Positions 1 through 10,629 of a DNA stretch of 64,000 nucleotides are shown here, piece by piece. Where the stretch lies: NCBI GenBank assembly GCA_030737835.1, contig JAUJYN010000024.1:2248151-2312150 (forward strand), read 5' to 3'. The number at the start of each line of letters is the position of its first letter. The first letter of the stretch is position 1. Position numbers and translations under genes: made by a program. The stretch comes from Acorus gramineus. Taxonomy: Eukaryota; Streptophyta; Magnoliopsida; Acorales; Acoraceae. A model generated the notes under the pieces. It made no database searches and was not told where the DNA came from. It saw only the letters and a program-made list of their open reading frames with translations.

Positions 1-2364
1 TTCTAACGTATGTCCAGAACGCAAGACCGTGAATCTAGTAGAAGAAGGCGACAATGATGATGTGGGAGATGAAGAATTTGATGAAGATCTTACATATGAG
101 GGTGCTGAGTTCGCGGAGGAGGACGGAGATCGAGTCAGCCTTGTCGTACAACGATTGTTATATTCTCCGAAACACGAGGACTCCAATCAACGACACACTA
201 TTTTCAGATCTTGTTGTTCCATCAATAAGAAGGTCTGATTTGATCGTAGATAGTGGGAGCTGCGAAAACTTTGTGGCGAAAAAGCTGGTGGATCACATGA
301 AGTTACCAACAGAGAAGCATCATACCCCTTATTCTATAGGCTGGATCAAGAAAGGACCGACGGTGAAGGTAACAGAAATTTGTAGAATTCCTATTTCAAT
401 TGGTAAATATTATCAAGATGAAGTGCTTTGCGATGTGGTGGACATGGATGCTAGCCATGTGTTGTTAGGGAGACCCTGGCAATATGATGTTGACATCACT
501 TATAGGGGACGAGACAACACCTACATGTTCTTTTGGAAGTCACATAAAATTGCGATGGCCCCCTCAGGACTTCAACCAGCCAACAAAGGCCATAAGGTCG
601 ATGGTCGATCACTATTGACAATCGCCGAATCCGAAGCAGAGTTCATGGCAGATGCAAGGGAAGCAAAGGGAGTCTATTGTATGGTTGTTAGATCTCTTGT
701 GGTGGAAGAACGAGAAGAAATTCCAGCGGTGATATCCCCTAGCATTAAGTCATTACTGGAGGATTTCAGAGAACTTGTTTCTGAAGAATTACCTGATAAG
801 CTACCACCATTGAGAGATATTCAACATCACATAGATCTTATTCCTGGAGCAAGTTTGCCTAATCTGCCCCATTATCGGATGAGTCCGAAAGAGTGTGAGA
901 TTCTGAGAGAACAAATAGAAGGCCTGCTACAAAAGGGGTTCATCCGTGAGAGCATGAGTCCTTGTGCCGTTCCTACCTTGCTGGTACCCAAGAAAGATGG
1001 AAGTTGGCGCATGTGCGTGGACAGTAGAGCCATCAACAGAATCACCGTCAAGTACCGATTTCCTATCCCCCGTTTAGACGACATGCTGGACATGTTGGAG
1101 GGCTCGAAGCTGTTTACAAAGATCGATTTACGCAGCGGGTATCATCAGATTCGGATCCGACCTGGGGATGAATGGAAGACGGCGTTCAAAAACAAGGATG
1201 GATTGTATGAGTGGCTGGTGATGCCTTTTGGTCTGTCTAATGCACCTAGCACCTTCATGCGTGTGATGAACCAGGTATTACGACCTTTTGTGGGTAAATT
1301 TGTTGTGGTATACTTTGATGATATACTCATATACAGTCGAGCTGAGGAAGAACACCTAGATCATGTGCGTCAGGTGTTAACGGTTTTGCGAGAAAATCAA
1401 TTATTTATTAACCTGAAGAAATGCAATTTTATGACTAGTAGCCTCTTATTCCTGGGATATATAGTATGTGCTGAAGGAATTCATGTAGATGAAGAGAAGG
1501 TGCGAGCAATCAGGGAGTGGCCTACACCTAAGACCGTTGGAGATGTTCGGAGTTTCCATGGTCTTGCCACTTTCTATCGACGATTTGTTCGGAACTTCAG
1601 TACCATTATGGCGCCGATTACGGAGTGCATGAAGAAAGGAAAATTCCTATGGGGTGAAGCCGCAGAAAGGAGTTTTGCATTAATCAAGGAGAAATTATGC
1701 ACCGCACCAGTCCTTGCTCTGCCCAGCTTTGAGAAGATATTTGAGGTGGAGTGCGATGCTAGCGGCGTCGGCGTAGGTGCTGTTCTTTCACAAGAGAAGA
1801 GGCCGGTCGCGTTCTTTAGCGAAAAGTTGAGCGAGGCACGACAGAAATGGAGCACATATGATCAAGAGTTTTATGCCGTGGTGCGCCTTGAAACAATGGG
1901 AACATTATTTGATTCAGCGAGAATTCGTGCTATATTCTGATCATCAAGCCTTAAAGTTTCTGAACAACCAGAAACACGTGGACAAGATGCACATCAGGTG
2001 GTCTACTTTTCTTCAAAAATTTCCTTTTGTTATTCGTCATAAATCTGGTGCTACTAATAGAGTTGCTGATGCATTGAGTCGTCGAGCCAACGTATTGATG
2101 ACGATATCCCATGAGATCGTGGGCTTCGAGTGCTTGAAGGATTTATATGCTGAAGATGATGATTTTAAAGACATTTGGACTAAGTGCGGACAGAACCAGG
2201 CCGTTAATGATTTCCACATCACTGACGGATATCTATTTCGAGGGAATCAATTGTGCATCCCAAGATCTTCTCTGAGGGAGAAATTGATTCGTGATTTACA
2301 TGGTGGCGGCTTGAGCGGACATTTGGGCCGAGACAAGACCATTACCAGTCTAGAAGAGAGGTAT
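1..2364 (+). pseudogene. Ty3/gypsy gag tail, protease, reverse transcriptase, RNase H and integrase N-terminus (broken)
   Basis: The first codons (S-N-V-C-P-E-R) look like the end of a gag zinc knuckle. The protease has the active-site triplet in [11 protein letters not shown] (about 241-275). Reverse transcriptase follows, with the [19 protein letters not shown] region near 985-1040 and the catalytic FDD in [12 protein letters not shown] (about 1297-1335). RNase H has the first aspartate in [14 protein letters not shown] (about 1745-1785) and the later part ending in [10 protein letters not shown] (about 2055-2085). The HxxxH half of the integrase zinc finger ([14 protein letters not shown]) is at about 2300-2340, directly before the inserted LTR. 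There are two apparent single-base frameshifts: near 232-240, between gag and protease, and near 1880-1886, inside RNase H. Both break the frame, so no functional polyprotein is made. Confidence 0.88.
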
Positions 2365-2904
2365 TGTCACGCCCCAGGGCCGACCGACCCCGGGACGCGG
2401 CAAGTGTATATATGATATCAGTAACAAGAGTTCAATAACATACTCACACAATAGCTAAAAATGACAACACAAATAAAAGCAAGGCTGACATAATATATAC
2501 ACCAAATGCGGAAGCTAAAAGACTGAATCTGTAATCCAAAAACATATTACAGACTCGATACATAATCAACTGTCCCGTGAGAGCCAATATATACAAAGAC
2601 ATCCAAATTATATACAAACACGTGCCCAAGCACGGAATATAATACATACAAGCAAAAGGGATGCTGATAGCCTCTGATACTCGCGGGACGTGGCGCTACT
2701 CCGCTACTGATGAAGTCCCTCGGGGAGCTCCTTCTCCAGATCCGACTCAGATGACACTGAAAAAGGTTTTTATGCGAGGGGTGAGCCACACGCTCAGTGA
2801 ATAGCGCAACCCATGCATCACAACTTATATTAACCACAACCAGATATTATTAATCCACAATCACATTACTCAAGCCACAAAATGGCATAAACAACACAAA
2901 TCTG

Positions 2905-3160
2905 GGGGTTCGTCACATCGCCGAACCGCCATATCCCCTCACCCTCACCCTCACCCTCAAAGGGTGACCAAGGATATTGGGACTAATTACACAAAACCAG
3001 CGGGTCGCTACCGCCAACCCGCTACACCCTCACCCTCACTGGGTGACCAAGGATATTGGGACTTACAATCCAGTGGGTCGCCACATCGCCGGCCCACCAT
3101 ACCCTCACCCTCACCCTCCAATAGGTGACCTAGGCTCTTGGGACTGACTAGGCTGTTGGT
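2905..3160. repeat. CCCTCA-rich minisatellite inside solo LTR A1
   Basis: About three imperfect units of roughly 75-90 bp. Each contains GTCGC, a run of CCCTCACCCTCACCCTC, a GGTGAC step and a closing TTGGGACT. The same array, with different unit numbers, occupies the same place in the two related LTRs (43537-43890 and 49035-51440), so it belongs to the LTR family and is not an independent satellite. Confidence 0.8.
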
Positions 3161-4059
3161 CACCCTTGGTCCACCGATAGTCTCTCCCCACTCCGTAGGT
3201 CGTTTGGCCACTCCCACATTCAGCACAGTCCTTCTACCAAATCAGGAGGCGCCTACTGATGGGAGCCCCTGCACGGGACGACCTTTCCAACGCCGGGGTA
3301 GTCTCTACACGGATCCAACGAAGGGAACAGAACAGCCTATCCATCGCATATGATCCACTCGGATCCGCAGACAACACATCCTAACAACTCTGGTGTCATG
3401 AATTCTTCAGAATTCCTCCAGGGCGCATAACCAAGATGCGGGGAACATGCATAATAGTTATAACAAGATTGGAATATTAACGGGGAAAGAATCCTTGGGA
3501 GGGCAGCGTGAGGTCCCGATATAGGACATCCCGACAACCAAACAAGGAACACGGAGTACCCTAGCCCGGGTCTCACCGCTGTCCTCACGAGGCCCCTCCC
3601 CTATGATATTCGCTAAGTCAGACTAATAATCACATGCTCGCATTTTATTTAAATAAATTAAACTAAATAGGAACATGCATCGGTCGGGGCTTTCCTAGCA
3701 TGGAAACATGATAACAGGGTGCATGGCTCTGATACGGGTCCTAAGGGTATAAGTCCCTAGAATACAAATCTAGGGTGGCATGCATACTACAGATTATCAT
3801 GCTTTCATAGCTTTTCATATTAACAGGTTAATATTTACTATGGTGCCCCAGGGGAGGACGGTACACGCTCAAGTGCATGTAACGCCTCCCTACTGGGTTG
3901 GATCGTCCCACTCACCGGAGATCGGGTCGACGCGCGACTGTCCGTCGAGATCTGCAAGACAGGGTAACAACTTGGTGAGTAAAAATCCATAAATACATCA
4001 AAAATACTCTAAAATACCCAACACTCGGACAACGTACATACGGCCCGTACGCACGCGTA

Positions 4060-5100
4060 TCCGAGCATCCCGACTCACTCCCGAACCCACCCGCACGGCC
4101 ACCGCCCCCGGATGCGCCGCCGCGCCTCAGCCCGCGCGCCCAGGCGCACCGCCGGGCCCCTGCCCGCACGCCTGGACCCGCAGCCGAGCCACCCGGTGCG
4201 CCGCGCGCCCACTACGCCCCGCCGCAGCAGCCCGCGTGCACCCCGCACGCCCCGCGCTGACCCTCGAGCACACCGCACGCCCCGCGCGTCCAGCGCCTCG
4301 CCCCGCGCGCACCCCGCGCGCACCACCAGCTCCGCTCCGCACGCACTCCACGCGCATCACTAGCCTCTACCCGCGCGCACGCCTGCCTCTGCCCAGCGCC
4401 CCGCGCGCATGCTCCTCTGCAGTGCCCAGCGCCCAGCGCCCCAGCGCCCAGCGCCCCAGCGCCCAGCGCTCAGCACCCTCGCCCAGCACCCGGTATCCGC
4501 GACCCAGCGCCCGACGCTCAGTGCCCAGCACCCGGGAACCTCACCCAGCGTCCACGCGCACGCCCGCGCAACACGTGCCCAACGCGCCTGGCAGCACGCG
4601 CCCAACGCGCCTGCCAGCCTGCCCGCGCTGCTGCCCGCGCTGCCTGCCTGCGCGCATCACCGAGTGGCCCGAGCACCGCTCGCCTGCACGCCTGGGCACT
4701 GCCCACCTTATGCCCGAGCGCCCCCTGCCAGCTGCCCGTGCATGGCCTGCCCAGCCGGACCGCCCTGCTCGCACAGCCCGCAGCCATCCTGCTCCGCACA
4801 CCTCCCTCTGCACCCCCCGAGCGCACGCCCGCGCGCGCACCTGCGCGCACGCACTCTCGCGCCCGGCAAACTGGTGCACCTGCTCCGAGCCTACCCGAGC
4901 TAGTCCTACCCAGTCTACCCTGCGCGCCCCGCACGCCCAGCACGCCCAACGCCAACCCGAGCGCACGCCCGCGCGCACGCGCGCGCGCGCCCTGCTGCTG
5001 CTCGCCTGCTGCGCCTGCCTGAGCGCCTGCTGTGCTGCCAACCCTCCCGGGACAGCCACCCAACCTGCCCGGTCAGCCTAGCTCCCTCCACCGGGCACTC
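4060..5100. other. CpG-dense, C-rich low-complexity block in solo LTR A1
   Basis: About 1 kb dominated by CGCGC, GCACGCC and CCCAGCGCC words, strongly C-rich on the + strand. Because stop codons are rare in such sequence, long open frames appear in nearly every frame on both strands. They encode only Ala/Pro/Arg or Arg/Gly/Ala runs with no domain, so I do not call them genes. Shorter versions occur at 44775-45130 and 52295-52830. Confidence 0.85.
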
Positions 5101-5811
5101 CAAGGCCTCCGACCACCACCACAGCCCCCCGACGGCCACCCACCACCGCCGACCACCACCCAACCTCATTTCCACCCTCCTAACATACATCTATGCAAGA
5201 AAAAGAGGGAAAAAGAGGCTTACCAAGGGGAGGAAGCGAAGTCCGGTTGCTCTCCGCGCACCGAAACCTCTCCCAAAAGGCTTCCAACGCCCGGATCTAC
5301 CTCCACCACCGAAATGGCTCAAATCAGGGAAGAAGAGAGGGGGGATGGAGGGGCAAAACTCGCCGGAATTCGAATTTGAAAGCACCGGGGTGTAGATCGG
5401 GACCCGATCTACACTTCCTATGCTTTAGGTTTTTGGGTTTGAGGGGTCTAAGGGCCTCAAATGGAAGAAAAAGAGAGAGGGGAGAGAGAAATCAATTTGG
5501 TAGGGATGATGAATAGTGCCCATCAAATATTAGATCTCACTTATATATAGCAAGTCACTTAAAAACCCGGATACGCCCCGGAACTGCGAAATTTTGGAAA
5601 CGTTGCCGGAATTCGATGAAATTTTTGTGAGAGGCCTAAAATGGCACCAGGACACCAAATATGCAGTTAGATTTCCAATCGGAGTCCTCTAACTCAGGAC
5701 GATAGCTAACAGTCCAAAAATTAGCGGTTCCGATCAAAAACCGAAAAAAATGAAAAACTGCCAGAACGCTCCAACGGTTACCAGCAGGCTAAAAGTGACA
5801 CATATATAACA

Positions 5812-6879
5812 GGTATTTCTGGCCTAAGTTTAAGAAAGATGTCGGGATCGTTGTGAAAAAATGTTACATCTTTGAAACTTTCAAAGGTCAGTCCTAATAT
5901 ACTGATGTTTACATGCCTTTGCTTATTCCTAACAGTGTTTGGGAAGACTTGTCTATGGATTTTGTGTTGGGTCTTCCTCGTTACCAAAGAGGCATAGATT
6001 CTGTGTTTGTAGTGGTCGACAGGTTCTCGAAGATGGCTCACTTCATCCCATGTCGCAAGACGTCAGACGCCTCTCATATTGCACGATTATTCTTCCGCGA
6101 GGTAGTTCGTTTACATGGAGTTCCTCAGTCCATCACTTCTGATCGTGATACGAAATTCCTTAGTCATTTTTGGGTGACATTGTGGAAGATGTTCGATACT
6201 TCATTGAACCGTAGCAGTACTGCACATCCCCAATCTGATGGCCAGACGGAGGTAACAAACAGAACCTTGGGTAACATGATTCGTAGCATTTGTGGCGACA
6301 AACCCAAACAGTGGGATCACGCGCTACCACAGGCAGAGTTTGCATACAATAGTGTTGTTCATCGTTCGACAGGAAAGTCTCCTTTTGCACTAGTATATAT
6401 TTCTGTCCCAAAACATGTTGTGGACTTAGTACGACTACCTAAAGGTCCCGGCATGAGTGTTGCGGCGGAGGCTATGGGAGAACAAGCTCATGCCATGCAA
6501 GAAGAAGTAAAAAAAAAAGCTCGAGCAAACCAATGCGAAGTACAAGGCGGCAGCCGACAAGCATCGACGTTCCAAATTATTCGAGGAAGGCGATTATGTC
6601 ATGGTTTTCTTGCGCAAGGAGAGGTTTCCAGTGGGAAGCTACAACAAACTGAAGCCCAAGAAATATGGCCCGTACAAGGTTTTGAAGAAGATCAATGATA
6701 ATGCATATGTCATTGAACTACCAACAAACATGGGCATTTCTCGAACTTTCAATGTGGCAGATTTATACGAGTATTATGAGGAAGAACCTCTCTATCCAGA
6801 TCCTAACTCGAGGTCGAGTTCTTTCGAAGTGGAAGGGACTGATGCAGAACGGGTGGCGCACGCGTTCCAAGAGCGATGA
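5812..6879 (+). pseudogene. Ty3/gypsy integrase, C-terminal part (broken)
   Basis: This continues the integrase cut at 2364. After the GGTAT duplication the frame resumes. The CxxC half of the zinc finger has lost its second cysteine (C-Y-I-F at 5862-5873), and an in-frame TAA follows at 5895-5897. The DDE core is still recognisable: Asp in [10 protein letters not shown] (about 5950-5980), Asp in [13 protein letters not shown] (about 6133-6170) and Glu in [12 protein letters not shown] (about 6238-6272). An A-run at 6509-6518 shifts the frame. Downstream, in the new frame, [16 protein letters not shown] and [12 protein letters not shown] mark the GPY/F module, ending at a TGA at 6877-6879 inside the 3' LTR. 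A classical chromodomain is not visible; the tail ([16 protein letters not shown]) resembles the CRM-type C-terminus, which is inference. Confidence 0.85.
6826..6839 (+). other. Polypurine tract of the gypsy element
   Basis: The purine-rich stretch GAAGTGGAAGGGA lies directly before the inferred LTR start TGATG. It serves as the plus-strand primer in reverse transcription. Here it lies within the pol coding sequence, as expected if pol extends into the 3' LTR. Confidence 0.55.
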
Positions 6880-7480
6880 ACCTGAAAGGGTCCATTTGAG
6901 ATTTTCAAATATTTACAGAAAAACCGGCTAGTAGAAATATGGCGCCCTGAACTCGGAATCGCCTGAAATTTTTACTGGAGGTAGATATTGAGGAGATCTA
7001 CAAAAAAGGTGGCTACGCCACATCATGCGCTTATTTTTCCATTTTTCCCATTTTTCGGCCCTCAAAATGCCCTTTTTGCTATTTTTAGTAATATTTTAGA
7101 TTCTGCATATCTCCTTCATAATAATTCGGATTTGACTGAAATCAAATCCGAAGATCTTCTAAGATCCTCTAGAGTTAGTTATAACAAATTTTTATTTTTT
7201 CTATTTTTAGTAACTTTTTAGTATAAAAGGGATATTTGTAATTTAGGGTTGGCAGTTTTTATAATATATTTCTGAGTTTTATTATTCTCTTTAAGAATTG
7301 TGGTTTGTTGAAGGATCTCAACGCTTGTTGGATCTTTGTTTTAGTTTTTCGCTGCGTTACTTACCCACCTGTTTGTTGGCGATTATTCGAAAGAATTTTT
7401 CGTATAACCGGGGCAAACAAGCGGAGGTAACCTTCCTAGCTCGACCGTAAAGTTAGCCGCGGGGGATCCCTCATATATCA
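6840..7480 (+). repeat. 3' LTR of the gypsy element
   Basis: It begins TGATGCAG immediately after a polypurine tract and ends at ATATATCA near 7480, giving about 640 bp. A TATA box (TATAAAA, 7222-7228) lies in the expected position for an LTR promoter. The pol frame ends inside it (stop at 6877-6879). The exact end is uncertain because the partner LTR is outside the window. Confidence 0.6.
7222..7228 (+). promoter_or_regulatory. TATA box of the gypsy 3' LTR
   Basis: TATAAAA in an AT-rich context, about 258 bp before the inferred LTR end. This matches the U3/R layout of a short chromovirus LTR. Confidence 0.45.
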
Positions 7481-8653
7481 AAAAAGAAAAAACTTGGTCC
7501 CTTGTACCTCTAAAAAATATTATACTATTCCTTGATTTTGTACAAATAATTTTTTTTGGTAAATATGTGTCTTTATTTTATAGTTAAATATTACCCTATC
7601 CGTATAAGTATGACTCAATTTCAGGGTCCATTTGTAAAGAGATGGTACTTTTATGAAGTGGTTGACAATTTTAAACAAGTATACTCACTGAAATTTTATT
7701 ATGTTGAATTAAATTATCAATGAAAAAGGAAATTTGACATATTAAAATATTGAATTTTCATTAAGTAATTGATCATACAGCTAGAATACCTTCTATGTAT
7801 GGTGGTAGAAATTCATCTAAAAAGATTATGTAAAACCAACACCCCCCCGCCCCCCAGCTCATACAAATTTTGATCTAACAAATGAGAAATCTTAATAATT
7901 ATTTCTTTTTAGAATTTATATTATTTTTCAGTCATGAAATGTAGGTTTCTACTTAAATAAATTTCATTCATTTGTAGGGCTACAAGTTGGCTCAGGTCGA
8001 ATTGAACCCGACTAGTTGAACCCAATTTTTGAACTGCTTGGATTGAAAAATCTGAGCTCTGGTTCATGTTTTGATTGATGGACTCAATTGTGAAAAAAAA
8101 AAATCGGGTTGGATTCGGATTGATGTCACGGATAAACAACCCAATCCAAGCCTAGTCGTCTATACCCAACATAGAATAAGAATAAATCTTTTACTATTCA
8201 TGTCTCTTGGTTTCATCCCTTGTCAGCTGTAAGAAGGAAGTTCACTTCAAAAAAAAGTTTCAATTGCCATCACTGATGCCTTTGGCCAGTCTTATCTACT
8301 TTGATGAATTAGGCCATCTTTAAAGGACACAGTTTTGTATCACATCAAGATTTGAATCAGAAGTTGGAGTTTGACTGATTCTTTGCCTCTCATGAGCTAC
8401 TCATAAAGCTATGCAGCTACAAACTGGTGGACCCATGTTGAGGCTTGGATGAGAAGATGCATGGGACAATTCAGATTTTGCTTCACCTATCAAAATAGTG
8501 TTCAATCAAAGGCGGAACAAAATATGGGGGAATAAAGTATGAATGAATCACTTCCTTGCTTCAAAAGGGAGGCTAAGGTTGTTCCCTTTCTTTTTTTTTT
8601 TATCCTCGTGTGGATGCAGTCTCAAAAACTGTTGAATTGGGACGCTATGTAAA
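7481..8653. other. AT-rich intergenic DNA with a degraded hAT-like MITE
   Basis: No gene seen. At 7975-8153 a sequence starting TAGGGCTACAAGTTGG and rich in AACCCGA-like words resembles the intact hAT MITE at 22112-22595. Its right terminus is damaged and no target duplication was found. The segment 8205-8410 is one copy of a diverged direct duplication (see 9275-9510). Confidence 0.4.
8205..8410. repeat. Diverged direct duplication, copy 1
   Basis: This shares a long diverged match with 9275-9510. Common landmarks are CAATTGCCATCAC, CTACTTTGAT, TCAAGATTTGAATCA and GATTCTTTGCCTC, in the same order and orientation, about 1.07 kb apart. It is noncoding and of unknown origin. Confidence 0.65.
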
Positions 8654-8899
8654 CAATAGTAAAAGACCATTTTTAGTGACGGTAGTAAATAAATAGCATA
8701 AAAAAAATTGAATTATTTGTGACGATTTTAAGCCGTCGCAAGAAACTTTTGTATGCATTAAAAAATGCCGCTAATATTACGACGCCGATTTTTGCTACCT
8801 CTGTCAAAATTGTTGCAAGTCTTTGTAAGAGGTATTGCGGTGGTTTTGGTAATATAGCGGTTTTGTCTGCTGTAAAAAAAAACATGTTTTCTTATAGTG
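8654..8899. mobile_element. Small CACTA-like (En/Spm) nonautonomous remnant
   Basis: The right end reads TTTTCTTATAGTG, the reverse complement of a CACTA terminus. The interior carries paired GACGG/CCGTC-type words (GTGACGATTTTAAGCCGTCG), as in CACTA subterminal regions. The left end is diverged (CAATAGTAAAAGACC) and no 3-bp duplication is evident. Confidence 0.5.
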
Positions 8900-9274
8900 T
8901 ATCCACATCAAGAGAGGAGAGAAGGAACTGATTCATTGTATCAAGTAATAAAAAATACAGAAATCACCCCAGACTTTGCAACACTGTTCATTTCATACAA
9001 GATCAGCCATCTCTCAAAAATATATAGTCCATCTTAACCCTACAAAAAAAAAGGGACTAAAAAAATAGGGATACAAAATATCAAACTACACTTACAATAC
9101 CCTTACTCTACTACTACCTATGTCTGGGAATATACAAAGAACCAAAATACCTTACCCTTACTGTATATCAAGATGGTGGTGGATGTTCATCTAAATTAAA
9201 CTGAATTCTAAACAACTTGTAAAGATTAATATGTTGTAATACTCTATATCTTGATAATTATTTTGGTTAGATTT

Positions 9275-9510
9275 TGTCACCTGTAATAAAGTCTATTTCA
9301 TTTCAAAGCAGGTGCAATTGCCATCACCAATGCCTGTTATTCAATCTTGCCTACTTTGATAAATTTGGCTATCATTATAGGCACTATGTCACTACATAGG
9401 AGAGGGGACAATATGTATTTATTTTTCCACGTCAAGATTTGAATCAATATATTTGTGTGACTGGGTTAAGGTGTGAGTTTGATTGATTCTTTGCCTCAGT
9501 TTCTGTCACT
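9275..9510. repeat. Diverged direct duplication, copy 2
   Basis: Partner of 8205-8410, with the same order of shared blocks. A small CACTA-like remnant (8654-8899) lies between the copies. Confidence 0.65.
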
Positions 9511-9847
9511 CATAATTTCTGTCATGTACCGTGGGTCAAGATATTTACTACAAAAATTAGATTTTTTTTTTTGTTAGAAAAATTAGATGTTGTTAAATGC
9601 AATTTTTTATATGCAATTCTGTGTGTATAGTATTTTACATTTCTAACTATATATGTTTACTTTAAAATTCTTTTTGTAGTTTTTTAATTTTTTGTGAAAG
9701 GAGATATACACGCTTGGATCCAAAATCCAATTAATGTTGAGATTTCGATAATCTTGCTATAATAACCTATCTTTTCAAAATATTGTTGGGACAAATTTTT
9801 CAACACCGAAAAAAATACATAGAAAATGAATGGATGTGATTTGAGAT

Positions 9848-9978
9848 CAGGGGTGGACCCAGAATTTAGAATAGAAGGGACCGATGACCAAACAATATAC
9901 TTGAAATTTTTTTATAATAAAATAAAATATAAAGATGATAATTTAAGAAAAAATATCAAAATTTAAGTCATTCATTAA
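9848..9978. mobile_element. Left-end fragment resembling a hAT element
   Basis: The sequence starts CAGGGGTGGACCCAGAATT, typical of plant hAT termini. No matching right terminus was found before or after the copia insertion at 9984, so only a fragment can be claimed. Confidence 0.35.
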
Positions 9979-9983
9979 TAATT

Positions 9984-10629
9984 TGTTGGAAACTTGAATT
10001 TTAACCGAGCATACTTTGGAATAAATCAAGTTGGGTTCCACTAATTATTGGTAGTGGAAACACATTGGATTGCGTTCTTCTCGTCGAAGAGATGAACGTA
10101 GTATATTTACATTTTTAAAACCATATCCGAGTGAATGAGAAAATTGGATTCAAAGTTGTCCCAAAAACATGTTGAAAGTGGTTGGTGGTTGATGGGAAAA
10201 ATATTCGTCCCACATCGATTGTTTAGAAAAGTTTTGGTGTGTATATATATGGGAGGTATGAATACTAAGTTTGGCCCCAAGAGACACCCCACTTTCGTGG
10301 AAGGGGGGAGACCTACATCATGGTGGGCTTGGCCCAAAAACACACGCGCGCGCTCCTGGCCCGGCCCAGTTTGATTTGTTTGAAAAAGTTTTTGTTTGAA
10401 AAAGTTTTGATGTGTCTATATATTAGAGGTAGGAATAGTAAGTTGGGCCCCAATGGCACCCCACTTTTGTGAAAGGGGGAGACCTACGTCATGGTAGGCT
10501 TGGCCCGAAGACACACGCGCATGTCCCGCCCGGCCCGGTTCAGTTCAGTTCGCATGGAATAATTTTTTGGACAAAATTTATTTGTTAAATTTTTGGTCCA
10601 TGAAATTTAGTGTTCCAAATAATTTTTGG
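9984..10629 (+). repeat. Truncated copia 5' LTR with internal tandem duplication
   Basis: It aligns with the first part of the 3' LTR at 12730 onward. A segment beginning GTTTTGGTGTGTATATAT at 10231 is repeated from 10404 (GTTTTGATGTGTCTATATAT), a 173-bp tandem duplication absent from the 3' LTR. It breaks off near 10629 where reverse transcriptase sequence begins. Confidence 0.8.

Larger units (their letters stand above)
2365..5811. mobile_element. Solo LTR (family A), 3.4 kb, inserted in the gypsy integrase
   Basis: The element begins TGTCACGCCCC and ends ATATATAACA, i.e. TGT...ACA termini. It is flanked by a perfect 5-bp duplication GGTAT at 2360-2364 and 5812-5816, the size made by LTR-retrotransposon integrases. 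The surrounding integrase reading frame resumes right after it. No gag or pol, primer site or second LTR is present, so it is a solo LTR left by LTR-LTR recombination. Length and terminal sequence suggest a Tekay/Del-type chromovirus, which is inference. Related copies are at 42997-45838 and 48518-53703. Transcriptional polarity is not settled: the relative at 42997-45838 shows TATAAATA on the minus strand near 45570, followed by a CT-rich stretch. The long open frames inside it are products of its GC-rich tract, not genes. Confidence 0.85.
1..7480 (+). mobile_element. Ty3/gypsy chromovirus (CRM-like), 3' part, interrupted by a solo LTR
   Basis: This is the 3' portion of an LTR retrotransposon; its 5' LTR and most of gag lie before the window. 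Reading order on the + strand is gag tail, protease, reverse transcriptase, RNase H, integrase, then a 3' LTR, which is the Ty3/gypsy order. The integrase C-terminus runs through a GPY-type module ([11 protein letters not shown]) into a tail rich in acidic residues that continues into the 3' LTR. Overlap of pol with the 3' LTR is known for centromeric CRM chromoviruses, so I infer a CRM-like clade, with moderate confidence. A separate 3447-bp solo LTR (2365-5811) splits it. Several frameshifts and stops show the copy is dead. Confidence 0.8.

Noticed and set aside
2930-3130. Telomere-like CCCTCACCCTCA repeats
   Set aside because: The plant telomere unit is CCCTAAA. These are part of a larger LTR minisatellite with unit-specific flanks.
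2905-3160. Direct repeats with spacers reminiscent of a CRISPR array
   Set aside because: Eukaryotic LTR context, imperfect tandem units, no spacers of uniform unique sequence.
4236-5081. A 281-codon + strand open frame, and overlapping minus-strand frames, in the GC-rich block of solo LTR A1
   Set aside because: They arise from GC-rich, stop-poor low-complexity DNA and exist in several frames at once. The residue content is Ala/Pro/Arg/Ser only, and the block is inside an LTR bounded by a target duplication.
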